The notes under the pieces are model-generated. The model did no database searches, was not told the DNA's origin, and saw only the letters and a list, made by a program, of their open reading frames with translations. Of a DNA stretch of 64,000 nucleotides, positions 39,661-48,078 are shown in pieces (the first letter of the stretch is position 1; each line of letters starts with the position of its first letter). The position numbers and the translations under genes are program-made. This stretch comes from Thalassobacillus cyri (GTDB taxonomy: Bacteria; Bacillota; Bacilli; Bacillales; Halobacillaceae): assembly GCF_900107755.1 (NCBI RefSeq), contig NZ_FNQR01000013.1:42516-106515 (forward strand), in the 5' to 3' direction.

Positions 39661-40872
39661 CTATTTAATTTTTTTAAGCCTATCTTTAGGACTTAATATA
39701 TCAGTCACCCGGACGCCAAAGTTTTCATCGATGACGACTACTTCGCCTTGGGCGATCAACTTATTATTGACATGAATATCGACTGGTTCACCAGCAAGCT
39801 TGTCCAGCTCAACTACAGATCCTGAAGACAATTCTAAAATATCTTTGATGGTACGTTTTGCCCTGCCCAGTTCCACAGTCACCTTCAAAGGTATATCCAA
39901 CAGCATGTCTAAATTCCTTTGTTCATTGGAAACCATTTGGTTATTACCAAAATCAGAAAACTGAGCAGACTGGATAGCTGTATCCGGATTAGGTTGTCCA
40001 TTTCCTCCTAACAATTGAGCGTCCTGCCTGGATGCTTCGGCTTTTGTAGTCGGATGCTGCCTGGAGTGGGAGGTTGGGCGGGACGAATGGCTTTCTTCTC
40101 CTGAACTCATTGGAGATGGTGTTTGTCCTTTATCAGAAAGCTGCTGAACTCCGGCATGATTTTCCTGCGCTGCAGGATTTAATAACTGATCGACTAGTTC
40201 TTTGGCAAAATGGTATGGCAAAAGCTGCATGATATTAGAATCTATTAAATTACCAACTTTCAAATTGAAAGAGATTTTAACTAAAATATTTTCATCCGGT
40301 ATATAATCAAGTCCTTCATCCTCCGGAATATCCAACATATCAATGACCGGCGGAGAGATATCGACACGCTTCTCAAAGACCGTCGACATACTGGTCGCGG
40401 CTGAACCCATCATTTGGTTCATCGCTTCCTGCACGGCACTAAGATGTATTTCATTCAATTCATCTGCTGGTGAAGATCCATCTCCGCCAAGCATCAAATC
40501 AGCAATAACGGCCGCATCTTCGGTATGGATGATCAATAGATTTTCTCCGGAGAAACCATCTGTATAAGTCACTTTGATTGCCACATTCGGTTTAGGAAAC
40601 TCTTCATGCAGCCGATTCCTATCGACCACCCTCGTAGTAGGTGTGGTGATTTCTACTTTTTGATTCAGCAACGATGATAATGCGGTGGCAGAGCTCCCGA
40701 AGGAAATATTCCCAATTTCGCCCAGGGCGTCTTGTTCTAATTCCGACAAATACTCATCCACATTCACATGTTGGTTTGAACTGCTTTGTTCATTGCTATC
40801 TTCCTCATCGATACCACTGCCATTTAACAGGGCATCAATTTCATCTTGAGATAACATATCATCATTCATCAT
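39661..40872 (-). CDS. fliY: Flagellar switch phosphatase FliY (FliN-type)
   Basis: FliY is a switch component that also dephosphorylates CheY-P. The 403-residue product has an N-terminal CheY-binding motif (MLSQDEIDALLNG), a CheC-like domain with two phosphatase motifs (ALGEIGNISFGSSATAL and AVQEAMNQMMGSAATSM), a disordered Gln/Ser-rich linker (about 225-300), and a C-terminal FliN/SpoA domain (LDIPLKVTVELGRAKRTIKDIL). Four ATG codons are near the start; I chose ATG at 40870-40872 as best spaced from GGGGGG. It overlaps fliM by 11 bases in an Asp-rich GAT-repeat stretch. Confidence 0.94.
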   Translation of the reverse strand: MMNDDMLSQDEIDALLNGSGIDEEDSNEQSSSNQHVNVDEYLSELEQDALGEIGNISFGSSATALSSLLNQKVEITTPTTRVVDRNRLHEEFPKPNVAIKVTYTDGFSGENLLIIHTEDAAVIADLMLGGDGSSPADELNEIHLSAVQEAMNQMMGSAATSMSTVFEKRVDISPPVIDMLDIPEDEGLDYIPDENILVKISFNLKVGNLIDSNIMQLLPYHFAKELVDQLLNPAAQENHAGVQQLSDKGQTPSPMSSGEESHSSRPTSHSRQHPTTKAEASRQDAQLLGGNGQPNPDTAIQSAQFSDFGNNQMVSNEQRNLDMLLDIPLKVTVELGRAKRTIKDILELSSGSVVELDKLAGEPVDIHVNNKLIAQGEVVVIDENFGVRVTDILSPKDRLKKIK

Positions 40873-41866
40873 CGTCATCTTCCCCCCTTTTGATTTCTTC
40901 GAGAATCTGTACGGCCATTTTTTTACGTTTTTTTCCTGGCTGTACATAGAATTTAGGTTCCTCATCAATACATAGCAGCATTGGTTCACTGATTAATTGA
41001 TCAAGTTGGATGACGTCATTACGATTCAAGTGAAGAAATTCCTCAATCGAAATATCCGCTTCTCCTAAAATCGCTTTCGCTTCAATCGTCGTCTTTTTTA
41101 TCGACTTGGAAAGTGCCTGATATTCTTCGGGCTTGCTTTCTTTCGGTTGCTGGTTCTGCATCCAGTAATGGACAGAGAGCTTAGGAATGATTGGTTCTAA
41201 GACTACATGTGGGATGCAAATATTGATCATGCCACTCGAATCGCCGATTGTCGTATTCAAAGAGATGACAACCACTGTCTCGTTAGGTGACACCATTTGG
41301 AGAAACTGAGGGTTGACTTCGAATTCTTCCATCATTGGATCCACATCAACGATAGAACTCCATGCTTCCTTTAAATTGTCAGCGGCATGTTCAAATAACT
41401 GGCTCATAATCGTCGTCTCGATTTCCGTCAAATTTTCCACCTTATTTACACTTGCCCCACTTCCCCCCAGCACCCGGTCAAGCATCGTATAAGCGATATT
41501 AGGGTTGATTTCGAAGAGGATCCTTCCATTCAATGGCGGGAGGCTGAAAATGTTTAAAATCGTCATTTTTGGTATCGAACGGATGAACTCTTCGTATGGG
41601 ACCTGATCGACAGAAGCAACTGAAATATTCACATACGTACGGAGCTTCGCTGAAAAATAAGTGGTTAATAAACGCGCGAAATTCTCATGGATTCTCGATA
41701 AGCTTCGGACCTGGTCTTTTGAAAACCGGAGCGCACGTTTGAAATCATATACTCTTACCTTTCTTTCTTTTTCTTCTTCCTTCAATTCTTCCGCATCCAT
41801 CTCCCCTGTGGAAATAGCGGAAAGAAGGGCATCAATTTCACTTTGGGAAAGAACCTCTTCTGCCAA
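40862..41866 (-). CDS. fliM: Flagellar motor switch protein FliM
   Basis: FliM is the C-ring protein that binds CheY-P. The 334-residue product has the N-terminal CheY-P-binding motif VLSQSEIDALLSA, then VRVYDFKRALRFSKDQVRSL, a CheC-like middle domain without the phosphatase residues, and a C-terminal SpoA domain. I chose TTG at 41864-41866, eight bases after GGAGG; the GTG three codons upstream lies in the SD, and B. subtilis FliM has a similar N-terminus. It ends in an acidic DDDDE that overlaps fliY. Confidence 0.96.
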   Translation of the reverse strand: MAEEVLSQSEIDALLSAISTGEMDAEELKEEEKERKVRVYDFKRALRFSKDQVRSLSRIHENFARLLTTYFSAKLRTYVNISVASVDQVPYEEFIRSIPKMTILNIFSLPPLNGRILFEINPNIAYTMLDRVLGGSGASVNKVENLTEIETTIMSQLFEHAADNLKEAWSSIVDVDPMMEEFEVNPQFLQMVSPNETVVVISLNTTIGDSSGMINICIPHVVLEPIIPKLSVHYWMQNQQPKESKPEEYQALSKSIKKTTIEAKAILGEADISIEEFLHLNRNDVIQLDQLISEPMLLCIDEEPKFYVQPGKKRKKMAVQILEEIKRGEDDDDE

Positions 41867-41901
41867 TAATGTCACCTCCGTTCAGGTGTAGAACCTTTTT
41901 A

Positions 41902-42324
41902 TCATTGCAAAACTTTTTTAATGGTATATACATCTGTGACTTCGCCTTTTGTCATCATTTCATTCAACTTCAATTTCACCGTAGTTTCCAACTGACCGAG
42001 GCCTGACTTGAACTCACTCACTTCCATGGAAGCAAGTTCTTTGATCAGGACGTTCTGTAACTGAAAATCGCGTTTCTGCAATTCTTCATTGGCATCTTTG
42101 CTGTCTGTTACAATTCGAAATTGAATACGTACGAAACGATTATCTTTCAAATCCGTTGTGATTTCTTCTGTTTCATAGGAGGTCTCGATAATTTCATCGA
42201 TCGATCGCTTCCCTTCCACTTTTTGTTGCTCACCAATGTTCAGTACGATAATAAGTGCTACGATTCCAAGCACCGTCAAACTCGATAGTACAATCACCAT
42301 TGATTTGAGTAGTTTGGAATTCAT
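41902..42324 (-). CDS. fliL: Flagellar basal body-associated protein FliL
   Basis: FliL is a membrane protein around the stator/basal body that supports torque. The 140-residue product has one N-terminal membrane helix (about residues 9-31, MVIVLSSLTVLGIVALIIVL) and a periplasm-side stomatin-like domain with NRFVRIQFRIVTDS and KLNEMMTKGEVTDVYT. Its ATG overlaps the swrD stop (ATGA). Confidence 0.94.
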   Translation of the reverse strand: MNSKLLKSMVIVLSSLTVLGIVALIIVLNIGEQQKVEGKRSIDEIIETSYETEEITTDLKDNRFVRIQFRIVTDSKDANEELQKRDFQLQNVLIKELASMEVSEFKSGLGQLETTVKLKLNEMMTKGEVTDVYTIKKVLQ

Positions 42325-42536
42325 TTTTTATCACCCACTTCTTTCCATCGGCCTGCCAGACCAATCTCCTGATAGAACTTTGTGATACGCGATTTGATTT
42401 CTTCTTCATCCTCTTTCACAACCAGTTTTTTTCCGGTAGTCGTAGTTAGGGTTGCATCCGGGCAGGACTGTATTTGTTCTATGTATAAAGCATTAAGTTG
42501 GAACGTTTCTCCGTTCAACCGTGTCAGTTTAATCAT
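42321..42536 (-). CDS. swrD: SwrD/FlbD family flagellar protein
   Basis: SwrD (FlbD) is a small protein that raises flagellar motor power for swarming in B. subtilis. The 71-residue product has the family pattern MIKLTRLNGETFQLNALYIE and a C-terminal RITKFYQEIGLA. No SD lies directly before the ATG: the bases next to it form the 3' arm of a perfect hairpin, and the nearest GGAGG lies in its 5' arm. Translation may therefore depend on that structure or on flgE read-through. Confidence 0.93.
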   Translation of the reverse strand: MIKLTRLNGETFQLNALYIEQIQSCPDATLTTTTGKKLVVKEDEEEIKSRITKFYQEIGLAGRWKEVGDKK

Positions 42537-42541
42537 ATATG

Positions 42542-42571
42542 GGAGGATTCAAACCACTGGTTGAATCCTCC
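42542..42571 (-). promoter_or_regulatory. Perfect hairpin between flgE and swrD
   Basis: GGAGGATTCAA pairs with TTGAATCCTCC (11 bp, no mismatch, 8-base loop). The hairpin starts 13 bases after the flgE stop and ends five bases before the swrD ATG. No T-run follows, so it is not a standard terminator. The only SD-like GGAGG before swrD is in the stem. Possible roles are mRNA end protection after the abundant hook message, or control of swrD/fliL translation. Confidence 0.7.
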
Positions 42572-42583
42572 TCCCTCCCTTAC

Positions 42584-43432
42584 TTATCGCTTCAGGTTGA
42601 CAAGCTCCTGCAGGATTTCATCGGATGTCGTGATGATTCTGGTATTAGCCTGGAAACCACGCTGCGCTGTAATCATCTCTGTGAATTCTTCTGAAAGGTC
42701 TACGTTGGACATTTCAAGCGCGCCAGCTACTGTCTGGCCTGTGCCATTTTCACCAGGCGCGGATAAATCCTGCAATACATCAAATGCTCCAGCATTATTA
42801 GTCGCCCGGTACATGTTGCCTCCGATTTTCTCCAAACCTTCCGGGTTAGCAAAGTTAGCAAGGCTGACACTTCCTGCAGATTGAGCCTCATTATTTTGAT
42901 CTACATAAGTCACTTCACCGTTACTTTGCACACTGAAGCTTTGAGCAGTGGCAGGAATATTGAGAGTCGTTGGTGCATCATTGTCATCTACACCTACGAG
43001 ATATTGTCCGTTACTATTAACGATGTTCCCTTCTGTATCAAGGTAGAAGTTGCCGGCTCTTGAGAAACTTAAAGTTGAATCCTGTACTGTACCGTCTGTA
43101 CCTAAGTTTTCTGCTAATACAAACATCCCATCACCTTCAATAGCTAAATCAAGTGGTCGATTGGTTGTCTGGCGATTGCCTTGGGTATGAATCGTATCTA
43201 CCGACCCCATTTTGGAACCCAGCCCTATTTGGGAAGGGTTTTTCCCACCAAGTAATCCATCAGCTGAAGGACCCTGAGCTCCTGAAATCGTTTGACTCAT
43301 CATGTCTTGAAAAGTGGTACGGCCTTTCTTGTAGCCGAATGTATTGACATTGGCAATATTGTTACCGATTGTATCCAGTTTGGTTTGGAAACCTTTCATT
43401 CCTGATATTCCAGCGTACATTGAACGTAACAT
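42584..43432 (-). CDS. flgE: Flagellar hook protein FlgE
   Basis: FlgE builds the hook. The 282-residue product is a short hook protein of the Bacillus type (called FlgG/FlgE in older annotations). The N-terminal MLRSMYAGISGMKGFQTKLD and NNIANVNTFGYKKGRTTFQD block and the C-terminal MSNVDLSEEFTEMITAQRGFQANTRI region are the rod/hook signatures, which I quote here only in part (NVDLSEEFTEMI, AQRGFQANTRI). SD is AAAGGA. It follows the TIGR02530-like gene by 88 bases, which hold nothing recognisable. Confidence 0.94.
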   Translation of the reverse strand: MLRSMYAGISGMKGFQTKLDTIGNNIANVNTFGYKKGRTTFQDMMSQTISGAQGPSADGLLGGKNPSQIGLGSKMGSVDTIHTQGNRQTTNRPLDLAIEGDGMFVLAENLGTDGTVQDSTLSFSRAGNFYLDTEGNIVNSNGQYLVGVDDNDAPTTLNIPATAQSFSVQSNGEVTYVDQNNEAQSAGSVSLANFANPEGLEKIGGNMYRATNNAGAFDVLQDLSAPGENGTGQTVAGALEMSNVDLSEEFTEMITAQRGFQANTRIITTSDEILQELVNLKR

Positions 43433-43520
43433 GAGACTGACATTCCTTTCCTATTCGCATGTATTTGTGAACTACTTCAATCAGTCAGCAGTCCTGCAGG
43501 CCTCCCTTTCCGGGTCCAGC

Positions 43521-43892
43521 CTATTTATCCATCAAAATCGTTCCATTGATATTCGAAAATATTTTTGTTGCCGCTTCCTTGCGGTCCATTGCTGTGATGA
43601 CTGTGCTATTTTTGGTACTGACTACTATCGCGGCATCGGGTAGCAATACCAATGAATCTGTGATCCCCTTTTGCTTTGCTTCACTCATTTTATGGGCGAT
43701 ATTTTCCCATTGAGTTTGAGAAATATCGATGTTTCTTTCCTTCAGCCGCTCTCCGGCATGTTTGCTTACCTTCAGCTTTTGGGCATCTGTTAAGATTTCC
43801 CTGAATGAAACACCTGATGCTGCTGCTTGCGATTTCAATTGTGTTTTAGGTAAAGGCAGCGGCTGGTGCAGCTGGTGGATACGTGGTTCCAT
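43521..43892 (-). CDS. Flagellar operon protein, TIGR02530 type
   Basis: A 123-residue protein between flgD and flgE. It fits the TIGR02530 family of small proteins found in Firmicute flagellar operons, whose role is not known. Visible features are FREILTDAQKLKVSKHAGER, RNIDISQTQWENI and a C-terminal half with DSLVLLPDAAIVVSTKNSTV and TIFSNINGTILMDK-like end (ATKIFSNINGTILMDK). No signal peptide or membrane segment is seen. SD is AAGGAAGGGG. A chaperone or hook-capping helper is possible from position only. Confidence 0.85.
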   Translation of the reverse strand: MEPRIHQLHQPLPLPKTQLKSQAAASGVSFREILTDAQKLKVSKHAGERLKERNIDISQTQWENIAHKMSEAKQKGITDSLVLLPDAAIVVSTKNSTVITAMDRKEAATKIFSNINGTILMDK

Positions 43893-43911
43893 GACATCCC
43901 CTTCCTTTATA

Positions 43912-44355
43912 TCATTCTGTCGTCAGATCACTCACTCTTGAAATAGACTGGACATCGACCGTCTTACCATTCTTCAATTCCAGCAGGACTTCGCCGTTTT
44001 TTTGACTGACAGCAGTAACTACTGCATTCTCCTGGCGGCTACCATCGCCATTCTCTGCCTCATCTATCGGGTAAGTAACTTCTTTTCCGATCAAAGAACT
44101 ATATTGAACCACTGGTGCAAAAGATTGTGATTCGGTCATTTTCTCCATCGCCTTTGACATGTTCATCATCTGCTCTAAGCTTGAAAAACTCGCCATCTGG
44201 GAGATGAATTCTTTATCTTCCATTGGATTCATCGGATCCTGGGTTTGAAGCTGCGTCATCAAAATTTTCATAAAATCGTCTTTATCCAATGTGGAATTCG
44301 TTGATCCTCTCGATGGCTGCTGGTTTAAATAAAGTGAAGCATCGACTTTGGTCAT
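43912..44355 (-). CDS. flgD: Flagellar hook capping protein FlgD
   Basis: FlgD sits at the growing hook tip and helps add FlgE subunits. The 147-residue product has the FlgD N-terminal signature FMKILMTQLQTQDPMNPMED and FISQMASFSSLEQMMNM. The C-terminal beta domain is short, as in Bacilli. I chose the ATG at 44353-44355, six bases after AGGTG; a GTG three codons upstream overlaps the SD. It starts nine bases after the fliK stop. Confidence 0.95.
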   Translation of the reverse strand: MTKVDASLYLNQQPSRGSTNSTLDKDDFMKILMTQLQTQDPMNPMEDKEFISQMASFSSLEQMMNMSKAMEKMTESQSFAPVVQYSSLIGKEVTYPIDEAENGDGSRQENAVVTAVSQKNGEVLLELKNGKTVDVQSISRVSDLTTE

Positions 44356-44364
44356 TCCATTCAC

Positions 44365-45693
44365 CTACACTTTCTCGTTCAATAAAATTTCCTGGAAACT
44401 ATCTTCGTTTTCATTATTCTCTTCTTCTCGATCTTGCCTCTTAGCAGTATGTTGTTGACGGGATTGTTCATCACTGCCGTTGGTTTGTTGGTCTTTCGAT
44501 TGGAATTGTTGCTGTGCAGTATTCATATCCGCCTTTTCAACGACCACCTGTTGCGGTGAGAACATATGACGAAGCTGCTGCATATTACCCTCCAGCATTT
44601 CTTTAGCGGCTTGAGAGGTCACGATGATTTTTACAGCCATTTCTCCATTCAACTGTGTCATTTTAACTACAACATCTCCAAGCTGAGCGGGTCTGAGTTT
44701 CAGCTGCATTTCCATAGAACCATTTTTCAACAGCTGAAGATTACTGGATTTCAAGACACGATCGAACTCCTGCATCATTTGTTTTTGCATCCCTTCAGTC
44801 GATTTGTTTTGATCTATATGGATCATGAATTGTTCCACTTTGGTCAAAGCTCCTGTAGGAAGCGAGGTTTGCTGCTTCGTACCCTTGTCATCCGCACTGT
44901 ACCTGTTCAAAGCGTGCTGCAGCCATTTCGTCATATCTTTTGTCGTCACCTGGGATTGACTTTGATATGCCTGATTTTGTATAGCTGTACGGGATTGGTA
45001 CCATTTAATCAAGTCCCGCAGGAGAGGCTCGTCCGAGATGTTTGCCACCTTCTGACCCTGTGCTGCTGCTTGCTGAGAAGTGCTATTACTTCCATTTTGT
45101 TGAGCTATCCATTGTTCTAATGATTGAAGCAGTTGTTTTGGTAGTGTTCCGAATTGGGTTCTACTTGTACCTGAGCCACTCCATTGCTGTGCTTGTTGTA
45201 TTAAATCTTTGATATGTATAGCTAATGTCAAGTTCTCCTGTTCCATTACTTCCCCTTCCGCTGTGCCTGTCGCGGGAGTCGAAGCTAAAGATAAAGGCGC
45301 AGGAAAAAATATGTGGTTTCCCGCAGATTGTTCTTTTGTCTCAGTGTTATCCCCTCTAATTAACAGTTTTAATGACTGTAAATCTTCGACGGAAATTTCC
45401 GATGAAAGCTGTTCGAAATCTTCCATTACTGCTTTTGGCAAGAGACTTTGAAGTTTATCTTGAAGGTCTGTCATCTCGGTTCCTTGAGAATCCTCGATTG
45501 CCGACAACAATTGCCGGCTCATTCCGGCTGGGGTAGCTGTTCCGGAATCCTCTCCCTCTCCTTTTTCTAAAGGAAGAGCTGCCAATACGTGTTCAAAGGT
45601 ACCTGCATCCCCGTTGGGAACCGTGTTTTTTTGTACCTTCCCATTCTGTGATGAGGATGTAAAGAAAGCCAGTTTTATTGCATTGGTATTCAC
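44365..45693 (-). CDS. fliK: Flagellar hook-length control protein FliK
   Basis: FliK measures hook length and triggers the export switch through FlhB. The 442-residue product starts at GTG 45691-45693 behind AAAGGAGGTGA. The first 300 residues are a low-complexity Gln/Ser/Thr-rich ruler. The conserved C-terminal domain (about 335-405) has MEMQLKLRPAQLGDVVVKM and NGEMAVKIIVTSQAAKEML. The tail is Gln- and acid-rich. Its divergence in the middle is normal for this family. Confidence 0.93.
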   Translation of the reverse strand: MNTNAIKLAFFTSSSQNGKVQKNTVPNGDAGTFEHVLAALPLEKGEGEDSGTATPAGMSRQLLSAIEDSQGTEMTDLQDKLQSLLPKAVMEDFEQLSSEISVEDLQSLKLLIRGDNTETKEQSAGNHIFFPAPLSLASTPATGTAEGEVMEQENLTLAIHIKDLIQQAQQWSGSGTSRTQFGTLPKQLLQSLEQWIAQQNGSNSTSQQAAAQGQKVANISDEPLLRDLIKWYQSRTAIQNQAYQSQSQVTTKDMTKWLQHALNRYSADDKGTKQQTSLPTGALTKVEQFMIHIDQNKSTEGMQKQMMQEFDRVLKSSNLQLLKNGSMEMQLKLRPAQLGDVVVKMTQLNGEMAVKIIVTSQAAKEMLEGNMQQLRHMFSPQQVVVEKADMNTAQQQFQSKDQQTNGSDEQSRQQHTAKRQDREEENNENEDSFQEILLNEKV

Positions 45694-45723
45694 GTAATCA
45701 CCTCCTTTCATCGGGTCCTATCA

Positions 45724-46305
45724 TTAATTTCCTCTCGTTATCAATAAGCTTGTCAATGTGGCAGCCTGTTCTGGATCCAATTCTCCAAGGATATTTCCCC
45801 GCTCGCTATTTGGCAGGTTACGAAGCACGGTAACTGCAACCGGCTGATCTAAGTTGCCGATGATTGCTGCAGCTTGCCCGGGATCCATATCTTTAAACGA
45901 AGAGGAAACCTGCTTGACTTGTGCATCTTTATTTTCGTCTGTGCTTTCTTCCATTGACAGCTTTGCTTCTAAATCGCCGACTTGCTGTTCTAACTCCTCG
46001 ATGGTTGCGTTTTTCCCTGCTATGTCTTGCTCCAACTGGTCAATCGTGTCGTTTTTTTCATCTAAGCTATACTGCAACTTATTGATCCTCTGTTCTTTGC
46101 TCTTTTCTTCCTCGGAAGGAAACAAAGATTGAACAACTGGAACATCTTTCCCATACTTGGCTGCCATATCACCAAGGTTGATTCCTGCTATCATCAATAC
46201 AATCCATGTCAATGTGACAGCAAAGATGACGGGAATGATGATGACAAAAAAGAACCATTGGAGACGATTTGTGCTGACTGATTCTTTCGGACGTGATTTT
46301 GCCAT
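45724..46305 (-). CDS. ylxF: YlxF, MotE-like flagellar protein
   Basis: A 193-residue membrane protein of the MgtE-N/MotE type, encoded between fliJ and fliK. It has one membrane helix (about 16-39, WFFFVIIIPVIFAVTLTWIV), a coiled coil (about 70-115, KLQYSLDEKNDTIDQLEQD) and a C-terminal MgtE_N-like domain (SSFKDMDPGQAAAIIGNLDQ, LGELDPEQAATLTSLL). MotE in other bacteria is a chaperone for the MotB stator partner; function in Bacilli is less clear. It lies four bases after fliJ, with AGGTGA as SD. Confidence 0.88.
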   Translation of the reverse strand: MAKSRPKESVSTNRLQWFFFVIIIPVIFAVTLTWIVLMIAGINLGDMAAKYGKDVPVVQSLFPSEEEKSKEQRINKLQYSLDEKNDTIDQLEQDIAGKNATIEELEQQVGDLEAKLSMEESTDENKDAQVKQVSSSFKDMDPGQAAAIIGNLDQPVAVTVLRNLPNSERGNILGELDPEQAATLTSLLITRGN

Positions 46306-46309
46306 AACT

Positions 46310-46759
46310 TCACCTGTTTCTTTTGATTAAAAATTGACGTAAAGAAAGCTCATCCATTTGTCTTTTTTCTGCTTCCTTCTGTCGAACTTGCCATTTTTCC
46401 ACTTTTTTATCGATCAATTTATCAAATTTCTTTACTTCCACATAGGCTTCTGTCAATTTGTGCTGACAATGCTCCATTTCACTTCTTGCTTTTTGCACTT
46501 TTGGCTGTAGCTGCATTACTCTCTGATCAAGTCGCGCTATAAAATCTTGCATTTGAGCAAAGTAATGCGCGGACAATTTTCCGTTTGCTAATTTATCATG
46601 CAGCAATTGTTCGGTGGCTTCTTTCTTTTTCAATGTTTCATATAATTGTTTTGCAGCTTCCTCAAACTTACTCATCGCTTGCTGGTAAGCTTCCTGCGCA
46701 GTCAATTTATCATTTTCATGGATATCCCGAATTTTATGGAAAGCATGTAGACTTGCCAT
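46310..46759 (-). CDS. fliJ: Flagellar export chaperone FliJ
   Basis: FliJ is the coiled-coil stalk of the export ATPase. The 149-residue product is almost all alpha-helical with long heptad stretches (KFEEAAKQLYETLKKKEATE, FIARLDQRVMQLQPKVQKA). It is rich in Lys, Gln and Glu. Its ATG overlaps the fliI stop (TGATG). Confidence 0.92.
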   Translation of the reverse strand: MASLHAFHKIRDIHENDKLTAQEAYQQAMSKFEEAAKQLYETLKKKEATEQLLHDKLANGKLSAHYFAQMQDFIARLDQRVMQLQPKVQKARSEMEHCQHKLTEAYVEVKKFDKLIDKKVEKWQVRQKEAEKRQMDELSLRQFLIKRNR

Positions 46760-48078
46760 CAGTTATCACTCCCACGATTAAGCTCTTTCAGTTGAATCAG
46801 CGCTTCTGTGAATGGTGCCTGTTCATGGGTGCCTTGCTTTAAAAAACTGATTATGTTCGGATACGCACGAATCGCTTCATCCACTTCGCGGTTAGCTCCT
46901 TTTTTATAGGCGCCAATTTGAATCAATTCACTATTTTCTTCATATGTAGCGAGCAGCGATCGCAAACGATCGGCAGCTTGTTTGTGCTCTTCATCCACTA
47001 CTTGATTCATCACCCTGCTGATTGATTTCAGCACATTAATGGCTGGAAACTGATTTTGTTCCGCCAACTTTCGATCCAGCACGAAATGGCCATCCAATAT
47101 CCCTCTTACTGTATCAGCGATTGGTTCATTCATATCATCGCCATCCACCAGAACCGTATAAAAAGCCGTGATGGTTCCCTGTTTACTCGTACCTGTCCGT
47201 TCCAATAATTTAGGCAGGACAGCGAATACAGAAGGGGTATAGCCTTTAGTGGTCGGAGGCTCTCCCGAGGCGAGCCCGATTTCCCTCTGAGCCATCGCTA
47301 CCCTTGTCACCGAGTCCATCATCAGATTGACCTGATAGCCTAAGTCACGGAAATACTCACTGATAGCGGTCGCTGTATAGGCACCTTTCATCCTCATCAG
47401 TGCTGGCTGATCGGAGGTAGCGGCTACAATAATGGATTTTTTCAGTCCTTCCTCACCTAGATCATTTTCTATGAACTCCCTGACTTCTCTGCCTCGTTCA
47501 CCGATTAAAGCAATGACATTGATTGTCGCCGAACTGTTGCGGGCAATCATTCCCATTAACGTGCTCTTTCCAACTCCGCTTCCGGCAAATATGCCGATTC
47601 GCTGACCTTTCCCTACAGTGAGCAATGTATCAATAGCCCGTACTCCGACATGGAGAGGTTCTTTAATTGTCGGTCGAGACAAAGGATTCGGCGGAGACTG
47701 TTCCGTTGGATAGGACCGAAGCCCTTTCGGCAGGAGGTGATCATCCAAGGACTCTCCCATAGCATCGACGACTGATCCAATTAAACCTGGCCCGACTTTT
47801 ATCTGCAGCGGGGAGCCGGTAGCTTCGACCAGACTTCCCGGACTAATTTCCCTCACTTCTTTGAAAGGCATCAATAATATGTTCTCATTATGGAATCCCA
47901 CTACTTCCGCTTGGATAGTTTTGCTGGTATGGGAGGGCGTATGGATAAGGCATACATCCCCGATCGAAGCTTCCGGTCCTTTTGATTCAATCATCAGCCC
48001 GACTACCCGGTGGATTCTTCCATACCTTTTATATGTATCCATTTGATCAATGGCTTCCAGATAGTTTTTAAGATTCAA
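46759..48078 (-). CDS. fliI: Flagellar export ATPase FliI
   Basis: FliI is the F1-beta-like ATPase of flagellar export. The 439-residue product has Walker A GSGVGKST (166-173), IALIGERGREVREFIE, Walker B LMMDSVTRVAMAQREIGLA and GEPPTTKGYTPSVFA. The start is TTG at 48076-48078, overlapping the fliH stop region, nine bases after AGGAGG. Confidence 0.97.
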   Translation of the reverse strand: MNLKNYLEAIDQMDTYKRYGRIHRVVGLMIESKGPEASIGDVCLIHTPSHTSKTIQAEVVGFHNENILLMPFKEVREISPGSLVEATGSPLQIKVGPGLIGSVVDAMGESLDDHLLPKGLRSYPTEQSPPNPLSRPTIKEPLHVGVRAIDTLLTVGKGQRIGIFAGSGVGKSTLMGMIARNSSATINVIALIGERGREVREFIENDLGEEGLKKSIIVAATSDQPALMRMKGAYTATAISEYFRDLGYQVNLMMDSVTRVAMAQREIGLASGEPPTTKGYTPSVFAVLPKLLERTGTSKQGTITAFYTVLVDGDDMNEPIADTVRGILDGHFVLDRKLAEQNQFPAINVLKSISRVMNQVVDEEHKQAADRLRSLLATYEENSELIQIGAYKKGANREVDEAIRAYPNIISFLKQGTHEQAPFTEALIQLKELNRGSDN

